From positions 1 to 34,809 of the forward strand of contig JBMNQC010000016.1 in NCBI GenBank assembly GCA_050943935.1: a stretch of 34,809 nt of DNA. The letters are read 5' to 3'. This stretch comes from Heteroscillospira sp050943935. GTDB lineage: Bacteria > Bacillota > Clostridia > Oscillospirales > Oscillospiraceae. The notes under the pieces were generated by a model. The model saw only the letters and a list, made by a program, of their open reading frames with translations. It had not been told where the DNA came from and ran no database searches. Position numbers and translations under genes: made by a program. Shown here piece by piece: positions 1 through 6,527 of this stretch. The first letter of the stretch is position 1. The number at the start of each line of letters is the position of its first letter.

Positions 1-219
1 GGCAGTGGGTATGCCTGCCGGGTCGTCACTGGCGGAGAGAAGATAGATTTTTTCCAGCCTGCGGGCGTCTCCCTCGGCGGTTTCCCTGACCTCTGCCGGG
101 TAGAACGCCGCCGTCTGCTTGGGGGGCGGCGTTCCCTCCGCAGGCTCGGCGGCCAGAGCCGGGCAGGTCAGGGTACAGATCAGGAGCGCCGCAAACAGGA
201 CGGGCGCTGCTCGTTTCAT
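1..219 (-). CDS. Exported element protein, N-terminal part (runs off window)
   Basis: Seventy-three codons are visible from an ATG at 217-219; the gene continues beyond position 1. The first ~24 residues are a clear Sec signal peptide: MKR, a hydrophobic core, then an ALAA cleavage region. A proline-rich stretch follows, then a segment reading AAFYPAEVRE and YLLSASDDPAGIP. I associate this segment with exported accessory proteins of Tn1549/CTn-like conjugative elements of Clostridia, but cannot name a Pfam family for it. A GAGG sequence lies about 9 bases before the ATG. Palindrome copy 1 lies 30 bases upstream, so this gene starts a new module downstream of the mobilisation genes. A role in the cell-surface part of the conjugation machinery is inference from location only. 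Confidence 0.6.
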   Translation of the reverse strand, partial: MKRAAPVLFAALLICTLTCPALAAEPAEGTPPPKQTAAFYPAEVRETAEGDARRLEKIYLLSASDDPAGIPTA

Positions 220-249
220 AGTCATTACCTCATTTCGTGTAAAATGTCG

Positions 250-276
250 AAATGCGTCTCAATTCGAGACGCATTT
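250..276. repeat. Palindrome copy 1 of 4 (element-wide dyad)
   Basis: Arms AAATGCGTCTC (250-260) and GAGACGCATTT (266-276) surround a 5-base centre with one unpaired position. The same dyad occurs at 4195-4219, 7500-7526 and 10263-10291, always upstream of a minus-strand gene start; here it is 30 bases before the ATG at 219. The flanking sequence ATGTCGAAAT is shared with copy 3. It may be an operator, a centromere-like site or an mRNA hairpin. Confidence 0.85.
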
Positions 277-365
277 CCGGGCTGGCTGCCCCGCCGACGG
301 CTTGCGGCGGGGCGCGTGGGGTCACGCTGGCGCTCCCGTCAGGCCGCCGCGCTCTCCCAGTATAG

Positions 366-549
366 CAAAGCCGCCAACTGGCGGCTTTGGGGTGTTTTCC
401 CCTTGATAACCTTAAAATCCGCCGGACGGCCCCTGTCAAGGCCCGACCAGTCCGCAGGCTGGTCGGCTCGCGCACGATTGCGCCAGCAATCGTGCGGCCT
501 TGACGGGGGACGGGCGGCGGATTACACTCCCGCAGGGGAAAAACACCCC
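366..549 (-). other. Multi-branched nested inverted-repeat structure (candidate structured RNA or cruciform)
   Basis: This non-coding gap (220-558) is packed with pairing. An outer arm 389-402 (GGGGTGTTTTCCCC) matches 535-549. Inside it, AATCCGCCG (416-424) pairs with CGGCGGATT (515-523). GTCAAGGCC (435-443) pairs with GGCCTTGAC (496-504). Two terminal hairpins sit within: CCGACCAG/CTGGTCGG (443-466) and the perfect 11-bp stem CGCACGATTGC/GCAATCGTGCG (471-496, GCCA loop). Together they form a three-way junction on a long interrupted stem. A separate 11-bp hairpin (366-389) abuts the outer arm, and another GC-rich hairpin lies at 289-312. Minus is the direction of transcription of the neighbours. 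I cannot match it to a known RNA family. It could be a leader RNA, a transcription barrier or a DNA-level transfer or recombination site. Confidence 0.6.
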
Positions 550-558
550 CGCAGGGGC

Positions 559-1437
559 TTAACGGACAGGGCGGCGAACAGGGCGGACAGGGGCGCGGCC
601 CCGTTGCTTGTCCGCTTCCAGGCTCTTGTCGATGGAACGGCCAAACTGCTTGCTCATGTCCTGAATGTTGTCCAGGGCTTGCCGCCGCTGCTGGGGGTCC
701 CAGCCCTCGTAAAGTTCCGGCAGGCGGGACATATCGGGCATGGGACGCTCGATCCCGAAGCGGCGGCAGAGGATATAGGACACGCTCTGGGCGTCCAGGT
801 CGCACTCGTCCCGGTCATAGCCGGGAAACGCGCCTTTGGCATGGAGCCGGGAGTGCGCCACCTCCGCAGCGATGGCGGCAAACGCCTCGCTGTCCGGGAA
901 GGTGGGGTTGACGGCAAGCTCCATGTTGCGCTGGTCGTAGAACGCGGCCACGGGCAGTTCCTCGTCGATGACCACCGGGACAACGGCGTAATTCAGCACC
1001 GTGGAGAGGGCGGTCTCCATATCCTTGGTGTCGTCCCGCAGGACGGTCTGCTTGATCTCCCGGCCCTGGGTCTGGCTAATGTCGTAGGCATCGGCCAGGG
1101 TGTAGCCCCGGCCCATCGGGGAACGGGCGAAAATCTTTGTCCCCTTGCCCTTCTCCGCTTCCATCACGGAACGGTTCAGCGTTTTCCAGCGGTCACGGGT
1201 GGCGAAGATGGTGGCCTGCGGCTGGCCGAACATGACCAGGGCGATGTTCCCGGCGCTGTACGTCGGGTTGTCCCCCTGCATTTCCAGATACCGGGCATAG
1301 GCTTCCGGGGTGGTGGTGATCTCGGTGATACCGGCGTCCTGCATGGCCACGGTGTTCTCCCGTTCTGCCTGCTGCTGTTCCCGCCACTTGGTATCGTTCT
1401 CGGCCTTGCGGCTTACGATCTGTTTCAAATCTGCCAT
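559..1437 (-). CDS. ArdC/LtrC-like element protein with zincin-like C-terminal domain
   Basis: A 292-residue protein starting at an ATG with a strong AGGAGGT site. Residues ~40-130 resemble the ArdC-type N-terminal region (PEAYARYLEMQ, then YSAGNIALVMFGQP and a late KGTKIFARSP) seen in antirestriction or LtrC-like proteins of mobile elements. Residues ~160-235 resemble an ImmA/ArdC-type zincin fold (MELAVNP, AEVAHSRLH at 191-199, AQSVSYILCRRFGI). The expected HExxH has Ala in place of the first His, so metal binding and protease activity are doubtful. The tail is Arg/Pro-rich. It is the last gene of the mobC-relaxase-pcfB run, 19 bases after pcfB. Likely roles are ssDNA binding or protection of incoming DNA from restriction; this is inferred from family and context. 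Confidence 0.6.
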   Translation of the reverse strand: MADLKQIVSRKAENDTKWREQQQAERENTVAMQDAGITEITTTPEAYARYLEMQGDNPTYSAGNIALVMFGQPQATIFATRDRWKTLNRSVMEAEKGKGTKIFARSPMGRGYTLADAYDISQTQGREIKQTVLRDDTKDMETALSTVLNYAVVPVVIDEELPVAAFYDQRNMELAVNPTFPDSEAFAAIAAEVAHSRLHAKGAFPGYDRDECDLDAQSVSYILCRRFGIERPMPDMSRLPELYEGWDPQQRRQALDNIQDMSKQFGRSIDKSLEADKQRGRAPVRPVRRPVR

Positions 1438-1456
1438 TGTGAATTACCTCCTACAA

Positions 1457-2095
1457 TTATCGTGTTTTGGGTGGAGTGGTACGGGTATGCTGTTTGGGGG
1501 CCTTGCCCTGGTTCATGCTCTCGGCTGCGGCTTGGAGGGCGGCCAGCCGCCCCTTGACGGAGGGGATGTCGCTGATCTTCTCCGGGGTGTCAGTAGTCCT
1601 CGTCGTCCTCGTCGTCGTCCTCTTGCTCTGCGATTGTGTCGAGCCACTCCCGCGCTGTGGTGAGGAGCGCCCTTGCGGAGCGCGGGGGGCGGCTTTTTTT
1701 GGCGGTTCCGCCTCCTGGCCCCTTGCGGGAGCGCCATAGCCCCGGCGCTCCATGAACAGGTTGACTTGGGACACAAAATCCACGTTGGTCACAAGGTCTA
1801 CCATACCGTCCTCGGCCCGGCTGTCCTTTACGGCGGCAAAAAGGACGTTTTTCTTGGCAAAGGCCCGGAACTCCGCAAGGTCGCTCTCCTTAATGCGAAA
1901 CACCTTCAACTCCTTGCCCTCCCGGAGCAGGCGGGCCATGTGGGTCTTGCCAACCAGCTTTTTGTTGTCCTTGGACAGCGCCCATAGGAACGCCGCCAGA
2001 TTTTTGCTCCCCGCTGCCAGCAGCTTGATACTGGCCTCGGTGAGCTGGATGCTCTCTTTGACCATCAGATCGGCCACATCACCGCTTACATCCAT
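1457..2095 (-). CDS. pcfB: PcfB family conjugation protein (DUF3801)
   Basis: A 212-residue protein. The N-terminal ~130 residues show the PcfB/DUF3801 pattern: VADLMVKESIQLTEASIKLLAAGSKNLAAFLWAL, with KLVGKTHMARLLREG and LKVFRI following, and a NVDFVSQVNLFMERRGYG segment. The last ~80 residues are a low-complexity Thr/Arg/Pro/Gln tail, probably disordered. In Enterococcus pCF10, PcfB-type proteins are accessory factors that work with the PcfC coupling protein and the relaxosome at the membrane. Here it follows the relaxase and an unknown protein; its start overlaps the end of the gene at 2086-2565 by 10 bases, with GGAGGTGA before the ATG. The VirD4-type partner is not in the window. Confidence 0.8.
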   Translation of the reverse strand: MDVSGDVADLMVKESIQLTEASIKLLAAGSKNLAAFLWALSKDNKKLVGKTHMARLLREGKELKVFRIKESDLAEFRAFAKKNVLFAAVKDSRAEDGMVDLVTNVDFVSQVNLFMERRGYGAPARGQEAEPPKKAAPRAPQGRSSPQRGSGSTQSQSKRTTTRTTRTTDTPEKISDIPSVKGRLAALQAAAESMNQGKAPKQHTRTTPPKTR

Positions 2096-2565
2096 TGACT
2101 TTCACCTCCCGTTTTCAGATATTCAATGACTTCCCGGACGCAGCAGTACCGGGGATTGTGAAGATACCGGCGCAGGATCAGCCTGATATGCCGTTCCCGC
2201 TGGGCCTGGGGCAGAGGGGCGAATATCTCCACATCCTCCACGGAGGCCCGGTAGTTCAAAATGGTGACGCTGCCCCAGGGCAGTCCCCCCACGCTCTTGT
2301 CCACATGGAGCAGCAGGGCGATGACCGGCCCGCCGGGGACGGCCCGGTAGGCCGTCCAGCACAGGTTGGCGTAGCTGTCCTTCTCATAGATGGCCGGGAA
2401 GTCGAACAGGCCGCACCAGCCGCGCCGCGCTAAAAAGAGATAGTCGGAAAATTCCTGTCGGCATAGCTTGGAAAGGCTCATGTCCAGCCTATCGGCCTCT
2501 ATCGGCTGGCACTCTCCCGCCAGACGGAGGATGGCGGTCAGGTCTGCTTTTATCAGTCTTTTCAT
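2086..2565 (-). CDS. Conserved element protein of unknown function
   Basis: A 159-residue protein starting MKRLIKADLTAIL; this ATG (2563-2565) was chosen because AGGAG precedes it, although the frame is open further upstream. I do not recognise a domain. It has an aromatic-rich middle (DYLFLARRGWCGLFDF), a segment on GGLPWGSVTILNYRASVEDVEIF and a basic C-terminal part (RERHIRLILRRYLHNPRYCCVREVIEYL), and no signal peptide or membrane segment. Its first 77 bases overlap the end of the relaxase gene in another frame and its end overlaps pcfB by 10 bases, so the three are translationally linked. Constant placement between relaxase and PcfB suggests a relaxosome or coupling accessory role, which is inference. 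Confidence 0.6.
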   Translation of the reverse strand: MKRLIKADLTAILRLAGECQPIEADRLDMSLSKLCRQEFSDYLFLARRGWCGLFDFPAIYEKDSYANLCWTAYRAVPGGPVIALLLHVDKSVGGLPWGSVTILNYRASVEDVEIFAPLPQAQRERHIRLILRRYLHNPRYCCVREVIEYLKTGGESQWM

Positions 2566-3862
2566 GGGTCTCGCTCCTGTCGGCCCCCACATTGGCGCGT
2601 ACCGTAGGGGCGTCGTTTTCAATGCGGGCGCACAGCTTCAATTCCCGGCGCAGCGCCCGCAGGCGGTCGTTGATGGCGTCGATCTCCGCCTCGGCCCCCT
2701 CCGTCCCGGCCCGCCGCAGGGGGTACAGTTCCCGGCGCTGGCCGGTGAGGGCGTCTATCTCGGCCTGGATAGCGTCATACTGCATGGAAAGCTGGCCCAT
2801 CGTCTCAATGCGGTTTTTCATCAGGTATATAAATTGCTCCTGGTAGCGGTCAAACTTGATGACCTCCCGCCACGAAACGAGGGCGGTCTGCCGCCTGGGG
2901 CGGCGGTTGGGGATGGCTCCCAGCAGATAGAGGTACTTGAAGTAGAGGGCGCGAAGCCCTTTCAGCTTCCGGGGCTTGCGGGGAAGTCCGCCACGGGGCC
3001 GGTATCTCCGTCCCGGTGTCAGCCATTGAAAGGCCGGGGGCGGCGGTTCGGGTGGCGGCGGGGCCGCCCCGGAACGGGCGGCGGACAGGCGGGATAGAAT
3101 GTCCGCCTCGGTGTAGCCGTCCCCCAAACTGTCCAGCCGGATAAAACGTGGAGCGCCGGGGGGCTTGACGGCGGTATGCTTCACGTTGGGGCCGCGCTTG
3201 ACGGCGTAGCCCAGCCGGTTAAGCTCCTGCCAAAAGGTTTTCATGGTGTAGGCCCTGAAAAGGGCGGCGTCAATGTCCTGCCGCACAAGGCCCCGCAGGG
3301 TGGGCTTGCCCTTCCGCTCCGCCTGCCACTCGCTGTACTGTTTGCCTTTGCTTTCCGGGTCGATGATGGATAGGCCGTACTCCTGACAGATGGCGTCCGA
3401 GGTCCCCCGGATGCCTTGGTAGTAGTCCTTCTTGGTGTCCCGGTACATCATCCCATCCACAAAGGAAACGCTGTTGAAAACGATGTGGGAGTGAAGATGC
3501 TCTTTGTTCAGGTGGGTGGCGACAATGACCTCGTAGCGGTCTCCCAAAAGCCTCCGGGCAAGCTCCACACCTACGGCATGGGCCTGTTCCGGCGTGACCT
3601 CGCCGGGGGCGAAGGACTGGATGATGTGATAGCCCTTCCGCTTGCGGCCCTCCTTGCCCCAGCGACGTTTCGTGTCCATCATATCGGCATAGACCGTATC
3701 CCGGTCGCAGTTGATGGCGGTCTCAAAACAGGTGCGCTCGGTCTTGTCCCGGTTGAGGGCGTAGTCGATGGCTGTTTCCAGCGAGGTCTTTTCCTCGTTC
3801 TGGGCGTAGTCCACGCTCTTGTCCAGCCGGTTATGCACCACAAGGATTTTTGTGTAGGCCAT
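2489..3862 (-). CDS. MOBP-type relaxase (relaxase/mobilisation nuclease)
   Basis: A 457-residue protein. The N-terminal ~230 residues show the relaxase/mobilisation nuclease pattern (Pfam PF03432 family): candidate nucleophile tyrosines near residues 19 and 34 (SVDYAQNEEKT, IDYALNRDKT), GYHIIQSFAPGEVTPEQAH, and the metal-binding histidine cluster THLNKEHLHSHIVFNSVSF with His117, His122, His124 and His126. The enzyme would nick at oriT and stay covalently attached to the transferred strand. The C-terminal half is basic, with coiled-coil-like charge runs, and is less conserved. Its ATG overlaps the TAA of mobC (TAATG), a classic coupled pair. The last 77 bases overlap the next gene. The candidate oriT lies just upstream of mobC. 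Confidence 0.9.
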   Translation of the reverse strand: MAYTKILVVHNRLDKSVDYAQNEEKTSLETAIDYALNRDKTERTCFETAINCDRDTVYADMMDTKRRWGKEGRKRKGYHIIQSFAPGEVTPEQAHAVGVELARRLLGDRYEVIVATHLNKEHLHSHIVFNSVSFVDGMMYRDTKKDYYQGIRGTSDAICQEYGLSIIDPESKGKQYSEWQAERKGKPTLRGLVRQDIDAALFRAYTMKTFWQELNRLGYAVKRGPNVKHTAVKPPGAPRFIRLDSLGDGYTEADILSRLSAARSGAAPPPPEPPPPAFQWLTPGRRYRPRGGLPRKPRKLKGLRALYFKYLYLLGAIPNRRPRRQTALVSWREVIKFDRYQEQFIYLMKNRIETMGQLSMQYDAIQAEIDALTGQRRELYPLRRAGTEGAEAEIDAINDRLRALRRELKLCARIENDAPTVRANVGADRSETHEKTDKSRPDRHPPSGGRVPADRGR

Positions 3863-4170
3863 TAGAGCGTATCCCTCACCAGCCGGGCCATTTGCCGCAC
3901 AAGGCGGGCGGCCTCGGTGATCTCGTCCCTGGTGGCCTCCCCTCTGGCGTTGGCCTGATGGGCAAGCTGATTGACGTTATTTCCGATGGCGGACAGTTCC
4001 CGGAGAAGGGCGGCGTAGGTGTCGGGGGGACGGGGGCGGAGTTCAACGCCCATGATAAGCTGACGTAATAGCGGCTCCATCTTTAAGCCGGTGGCCCCGG
4101 CCTGCGCCTGGAGGTGGGCATACTCGTCGGCGTTCAGCCGCAGGGTGATAGTCTTATAGGGCTTTGGCAT
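3862..4170 (-). CDS. mobC: MobC-like relaxosome accessory protein
   Basis: A 102-residue protein starting MPKPYKTITLRLNADEY. The N-terminus is a ribbon-helix-helix-like DNA-binding segment and the C-terminal half (LRELSAIGNNVNQLAHQANARG) is the MobC/MobL-associated signature of relaxosome accessory proteins. These bind oriT and help the relaxase open the strands. The frame is open 16 codons further upstream, but that extension only translates palindrome copy 2 (MRLNLRRI), and GGAGC lies in front of the ATG at 4170; I therefore reject the longer start. It overlaps the relaxase start by one base (TAATG). Confidence 0.88.
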   Translation of the reverse strand: MPKPYKTITLRLNADEYAHLQAQAGATGLKMEPLLRQLIMGVELRPRPPDTYAALLRELSAIGNNVNQLAHQANARGEATRDEITEAARLVRQMARLVRDTL

Positions 4171-4194
4171 AGCTGGCTCCTTTCGACAAAAAAT

Positions 4195-4219
4195 AATGCG
4201 TCTCAAATTGAGACGCATT
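4195..4219. repeat. Palindrome copy 2 of 4
   Basis: A perfect 25-bp dyad: AATGCGTCTCAA (4195-4206), one central A, TTGAGACGCATT (4208-4219). It lies 24 bases before the mobC ATG. On the minus strand it is followed by a run of six T after ATTA, so as RNA it would resemble an intrinsic terminator placed in the mobC leader. The nearby motif TTTCGACA is shared with the other copies in either orientation. Confidence 0.88.
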
Positions 4220-4236
4220 TCCGGGGAATGGGGGTA

Positions 4237-4319
4237 TTAGGGGCTTGCCCCTAACAAGCGGCATTTTGCAGTCAAAATGCCATGCTTGCGCGGACAGCGG
4301 CGCCAACGGCGCCGCTGTC
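4237..4319. other. Candidate origin of transfer (oriT) hairpin cluster
   Basis: Three perfect inverted repeats are packed between an element gene and mobC-relaxase: TTAGGGGC/GCCCCTAA (4237-4254, 2-base loop), GGCATTTTG/CAAAATGCC (4260-4281) with flanking CAAGC/GCTTG extending it, and GACAGCGGCGCC/GGCGCCGCTGTC (4293-4319, 3-base loop, 12-bp stem). The last includes the stop codon of the gene at 4319-5125. Placement next to mobC and relaxase is typical of oriT. No nic site can be assigned from sequence alone. The GC hairpin at 4293-4319 has no T-run on the minus side, so it is not a standard terminator. Confidence 0.5.
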
Positions 4320-5125
4320 TACCGTGTCGGGGCGGAGTCCCTTTGCTTGCGGGGCTGGGGCTTCTTATGGGTTGGGCGGCTGGGATGTTGATGTTTGGGC
4401 TTTTCCGGCTCTGCCGGTGGCGGGGGCGTATCCCCGTCCTCCAGAAAGCCCAGCAGTTCATCGGCAACCTCCTGGGGCGTTTTCTCCGGGACTTCCACGG
4501 TGTAGCCGGGGAGAAGGATACCGTTGACGGAAAAGCGGCGTTCCTCCCCCTTGGGGATGGGCGGGGAGAGTTCGGTGAACAGGTGGGCGTAGGCGTTGAT
4601 ACGGCCTTGGAGGTACTTTTCCATCGCCGCCTTGTCGGTAAAGCGTTTCCTGTCCTGACCGGCGATTTGACGGCCAGGGCCGGAATAGTCCGGCTCCCTG
4701 GGGGTGTTGAATGTCAGATACCACGAAATTTCCCAGGAGACCGGCACAGATTCCTTTTTGGCTTTGTCATAGCGGGTGTTCTCATAGACGCGCCACGACA
4801 TTTTGTAGACCATGTTGCTGATCTCATGCCAGTCGTACTCACCATCTATCCAGACGTTAGCCGTGTGAGGGGTGGGCGGTATTGTCAGATATTGCTGTGC
4901 CTTCCTCAATTCACAGGTTTTCATCGCCTGCTGTACCCACTTCTCGCTGACTTTCAATATTTCTGCATAAATGGCTTTTTCCTGGTCAACACTGGCCTGC
5001 TCCTGTTCTTTCAGCGCGTCGGGAGAAAGTTTGACCAACTCGGAGAGGTCGGACTGGCTGCTCGAAAAATAGATGTGACTTGAAATTTCAAGTTCCCTGC
5101 CGGGGTCAAGGTGTGTATATCCCAT
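4319..5125 (-). CDS. Element protein of unknown function, paralogue A
   Basis: A 268-residue soluble protein with GGGAGG before its ATG. I do not recognise a named domain. It is a clear paralogue of the next protein upstream (5138-6058): both carry a SDLSELVKL/SDLAELVKL segment near the start, a WVQQA/WVEQA helix, a WHEISNMVYKM/WEISNRVYIM segment, then LFTELSPP, a NGILLPGYTV-type motif and TPQEVADELLGFLEDGD. The C-terminal ~45 residues are Pro/Lys/His-rich and probably disordered. It is the last gene before the candidate oriT, 12 bases after its paralogue. A structural or regulatory role in the element is possible; nothing in the sequence indicates an enzyme. Confidence 0.55.
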   Translation of the reverse strand: MGYTHLDPGRELEISSHIYFSSSQSDLSELVKLSPDALKEQEQASVDQEKAIYAEILKVSEKWVQQAMKTCELRKAQQYLTIPPTPHTANVWIDGEYDWHEISNMVYKMSWRVYENTRYDKAKKESVPVSWEISWYLTFNTPREPDYSGPGRQIAGQDRKRFTDKAAMEKYLQGRINAYAHLFTELSPPIPKGEERRFSVNGILLPGYTVEVPEKTPQEVADELLGFLEDGDTPPPPAEPEKPKHQHPSRPTHKKPQPRKQRDSAPTR

Positions 5126-5137
5126 ATTCGCGCCTCC

Positions 5138-6058
5138 CTAACGTACCGGGGCCGACTGCTTTTTAGCGGCGGCCTTTTTCTTGGCGGTAGGCTTTTTTGC
5201 TGGGGTCGCTCTCCGCTTCTGCGCGGCGGCTGGCTTTTCCGGGCTGGCCTTCCCCTGGGGCGGGGGCGATTTCTTCGGGGCCTTGGGCGGCTCCGGGTCG
5301 GACGGCGGTGCAAGGTCTCCATCGTCCAGCAAGTCCAGCAGCTCGTCGGCCACCTCCTGGGGCGCTCTCTCCTTGGGCGCTATGGTATAGCCGGGGAGAA
5401 GAACGCCGTTGATATAAAAGGAACGCTTGAACTCGTCCGGGACGGGAGGGGACAACTCCGTAAAAAGCCGGGCGTACACATCAAAGCGGCCTTGGATATA
5501 GTTCTGTGCGTCGGCCTCGGCGTTGTAGTATTTCTTCTTTATCTCCACTACCATAACATCGCCGGAATAGTAGTATTTTTCCGTAGAGGGCCGGGGCGGG
5601 CGGTTGATGGCGATGCCCCAGGTCACAAGCCACTGGCCTTGGTGATTGCCCGTCGTCTCCTGCATTATCTTATAGCGCATGATGTAGACGCGGTTGCTGA
5701 TCTCCCAAACACCGTCCTTTTGCCGTTTCCACTCGTTTGACGTGTGCTTGACCTCCGGGGTCTTGACGTACTCGATGGCCCTGTCCAGGAGCATGGTCTG
5801 GGCGGCCTGCTCCACCCATTCCTCGGCGGCGACCTGCACTTTTCCGAAAATGGTCTTTTCTGCCGTTGCTCCGTCCTTACGCTTGGCTTGCAACTCCTGC
5901 AAGGGCAGCTTGACCAGCTCTGCCAGATCGCTGCGGTCAACATTCCACCTGTCAAACTCCACGGAGCGTTCCAGTTCGATATGTTCACCGGGATTGAATT
6001 TGTCTGTACGGTGCAATACGCGGTAAAAGGTCGGCTCTTTCCGTTTTTGTTCTGCCAT
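5138..6058 (-). CDS. Element protein of unknown function, paralogue B with histone H1-like tail
   Basis: A 306-residue protein with AGGAGGGG before its ATG. The ~240-residue core matches paralogue A segment by segment (SDLAELVKLPLQEL, WVEQAAQTM, WEISNRVYIMRYKI, ARLFTELSPPVP, INGVLLPGYTI, APQEVADELLDLLDDGD). The tail differs: about 55 residues rich in Lys, Ala and Pro (AKKPTAKKKAAAKK), like H1-type or bacterial nucleoid-protein tails, which suggests non-specific DNA binding. The gene lies 12 bases after the gene at 6071-6517 and 12 bases before paralogue A, so the pair probably arose by tandem duplication within one transcript. Confidence 0.55.
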   Translation of the reverse strand: MAEQKRKEPTFYRVLHRTDKFNPGEHIELERSVEFDRWNVDRSDLAELVKLPLQELQAKRKDGATAEKTIFGKVQVAAEEWVEQAAQTMLLDRAIEYVKTPEVKHTSNEWKRQKDGVWEISNRVYIMRYKIMQETTGNHQGQWLVTWGIAINRPPRPSTEKYYYSGDVMVVEIKKKYYNAEADAQNYIQGRFDVYARLFTELSPPVPDEFKRSFYINGVLLPGYTIAPKERAPQEVADELLDLLDDGDLAPPSDPEPPKAPKKSPPPQGKASPEKPAAAQKRRATPAKKPTAKKKAAAKKQSAPVR

Positions 6059-6070
6059 AGACCGCCCCTC

Positions 6071-6517
6071 CTATCGCTCGCCGCGCTGGGGGGATGGCTT
6101 TTTCCTGTCACGGGAGGGAACGGTCGGAAATTCCAGCGCGATTTCAAACTGCCGTTGTAATTCCTCCATCCTCACGCTGTCCAGCGGCTCATAGGTCTTG
6201 CTGTCCGGGTCCCAGCGGGTCAGACGCTTTTCCTCCGGGATGTGGTTGCGCCGTTCCCACGCGCCCACGGCCTGGGCCTGGACGCTCATGCGCTCCTTAA
6301 TGTCGGGGTTGTCCCTGGCGGGGCGCAGTTCATAGTCCTCGATCTGCTTTGGGGACAGGGGGGCGTTATAGGCCAGAACGCCCCAGGCCAGGACGGTGCC
6401 GCTCTCCACTGGCTGGCGTCCGCTAAAGAACGTCATTTCCACCTGGGGGTCGTTTGGCAGTTTGGGATAGGTGCCAATGTCGATGGGGCGCTGGGTGGAA
6501 TAATACTTGAATACCAT
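6071..6517 (-). CDS. Small element protein of unknown function (YSTQRP motif)
   Basis: A 148-residue protein beginning MVFKYYSTQRPIDIGTYPK. A similar opening is, to my recollection, common in proteins of Clostridia conjugative elements, but I cannot attach a function. The middle (VLAWGVLAYNAPLSPKQIEDYELRPA) looks like a small alpha/beta domain; the C-terminus is charged and ends in a basic SRDRKKPSPQRGER segment. There is no signal peptide or membrane segment. It starts 10 bases after the gene at 6528-7421 and ends 12 bases before paralogue B, so it belongs to the four-gene module headed by palindrome copy 3. The ribosome site (GGGGGC) is weak. Confidence 0.5.
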   Translation of the reverse strand: MVFKYYSTQRPIDIGTYPKLPNDPQVEMTFFSGRQPVESGTVLAWGVLAYNAPLSPKQIEDYELRPARDNPDIKERMSVQAQAVGAWERRNHIPEEKRLTRWDPDSKTYEPLDSVRMEELQRQFEIALEFPTVPSRDRKKPSPQRGER

Positions 6518-6527
6518 ACCGCGCCCC

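Noticed and set aside
244..1557. Long plus-strand open frame opposite the ArdC-like gene
   Set aside because: It runs antisense to a clear coding gene, has no ribosome site and its translation is Gly/Arg/Val-rich shadow sequence of high-GC DNA.
4171..4218. Extended MobC start reading MRLNLRRI
   Set aside because: The extra residues are the translated palindrome copy 2; the same MRL-LRRI reading appears at all four palindromes on both strands, so it reflects the dyad, not protein coding.
4293..4319. GC hairpin as intrinsic terminator of the 4319 gene
   Set aside because: No T-run follows on the minus strand; it fits better as part of the candidate oriT.
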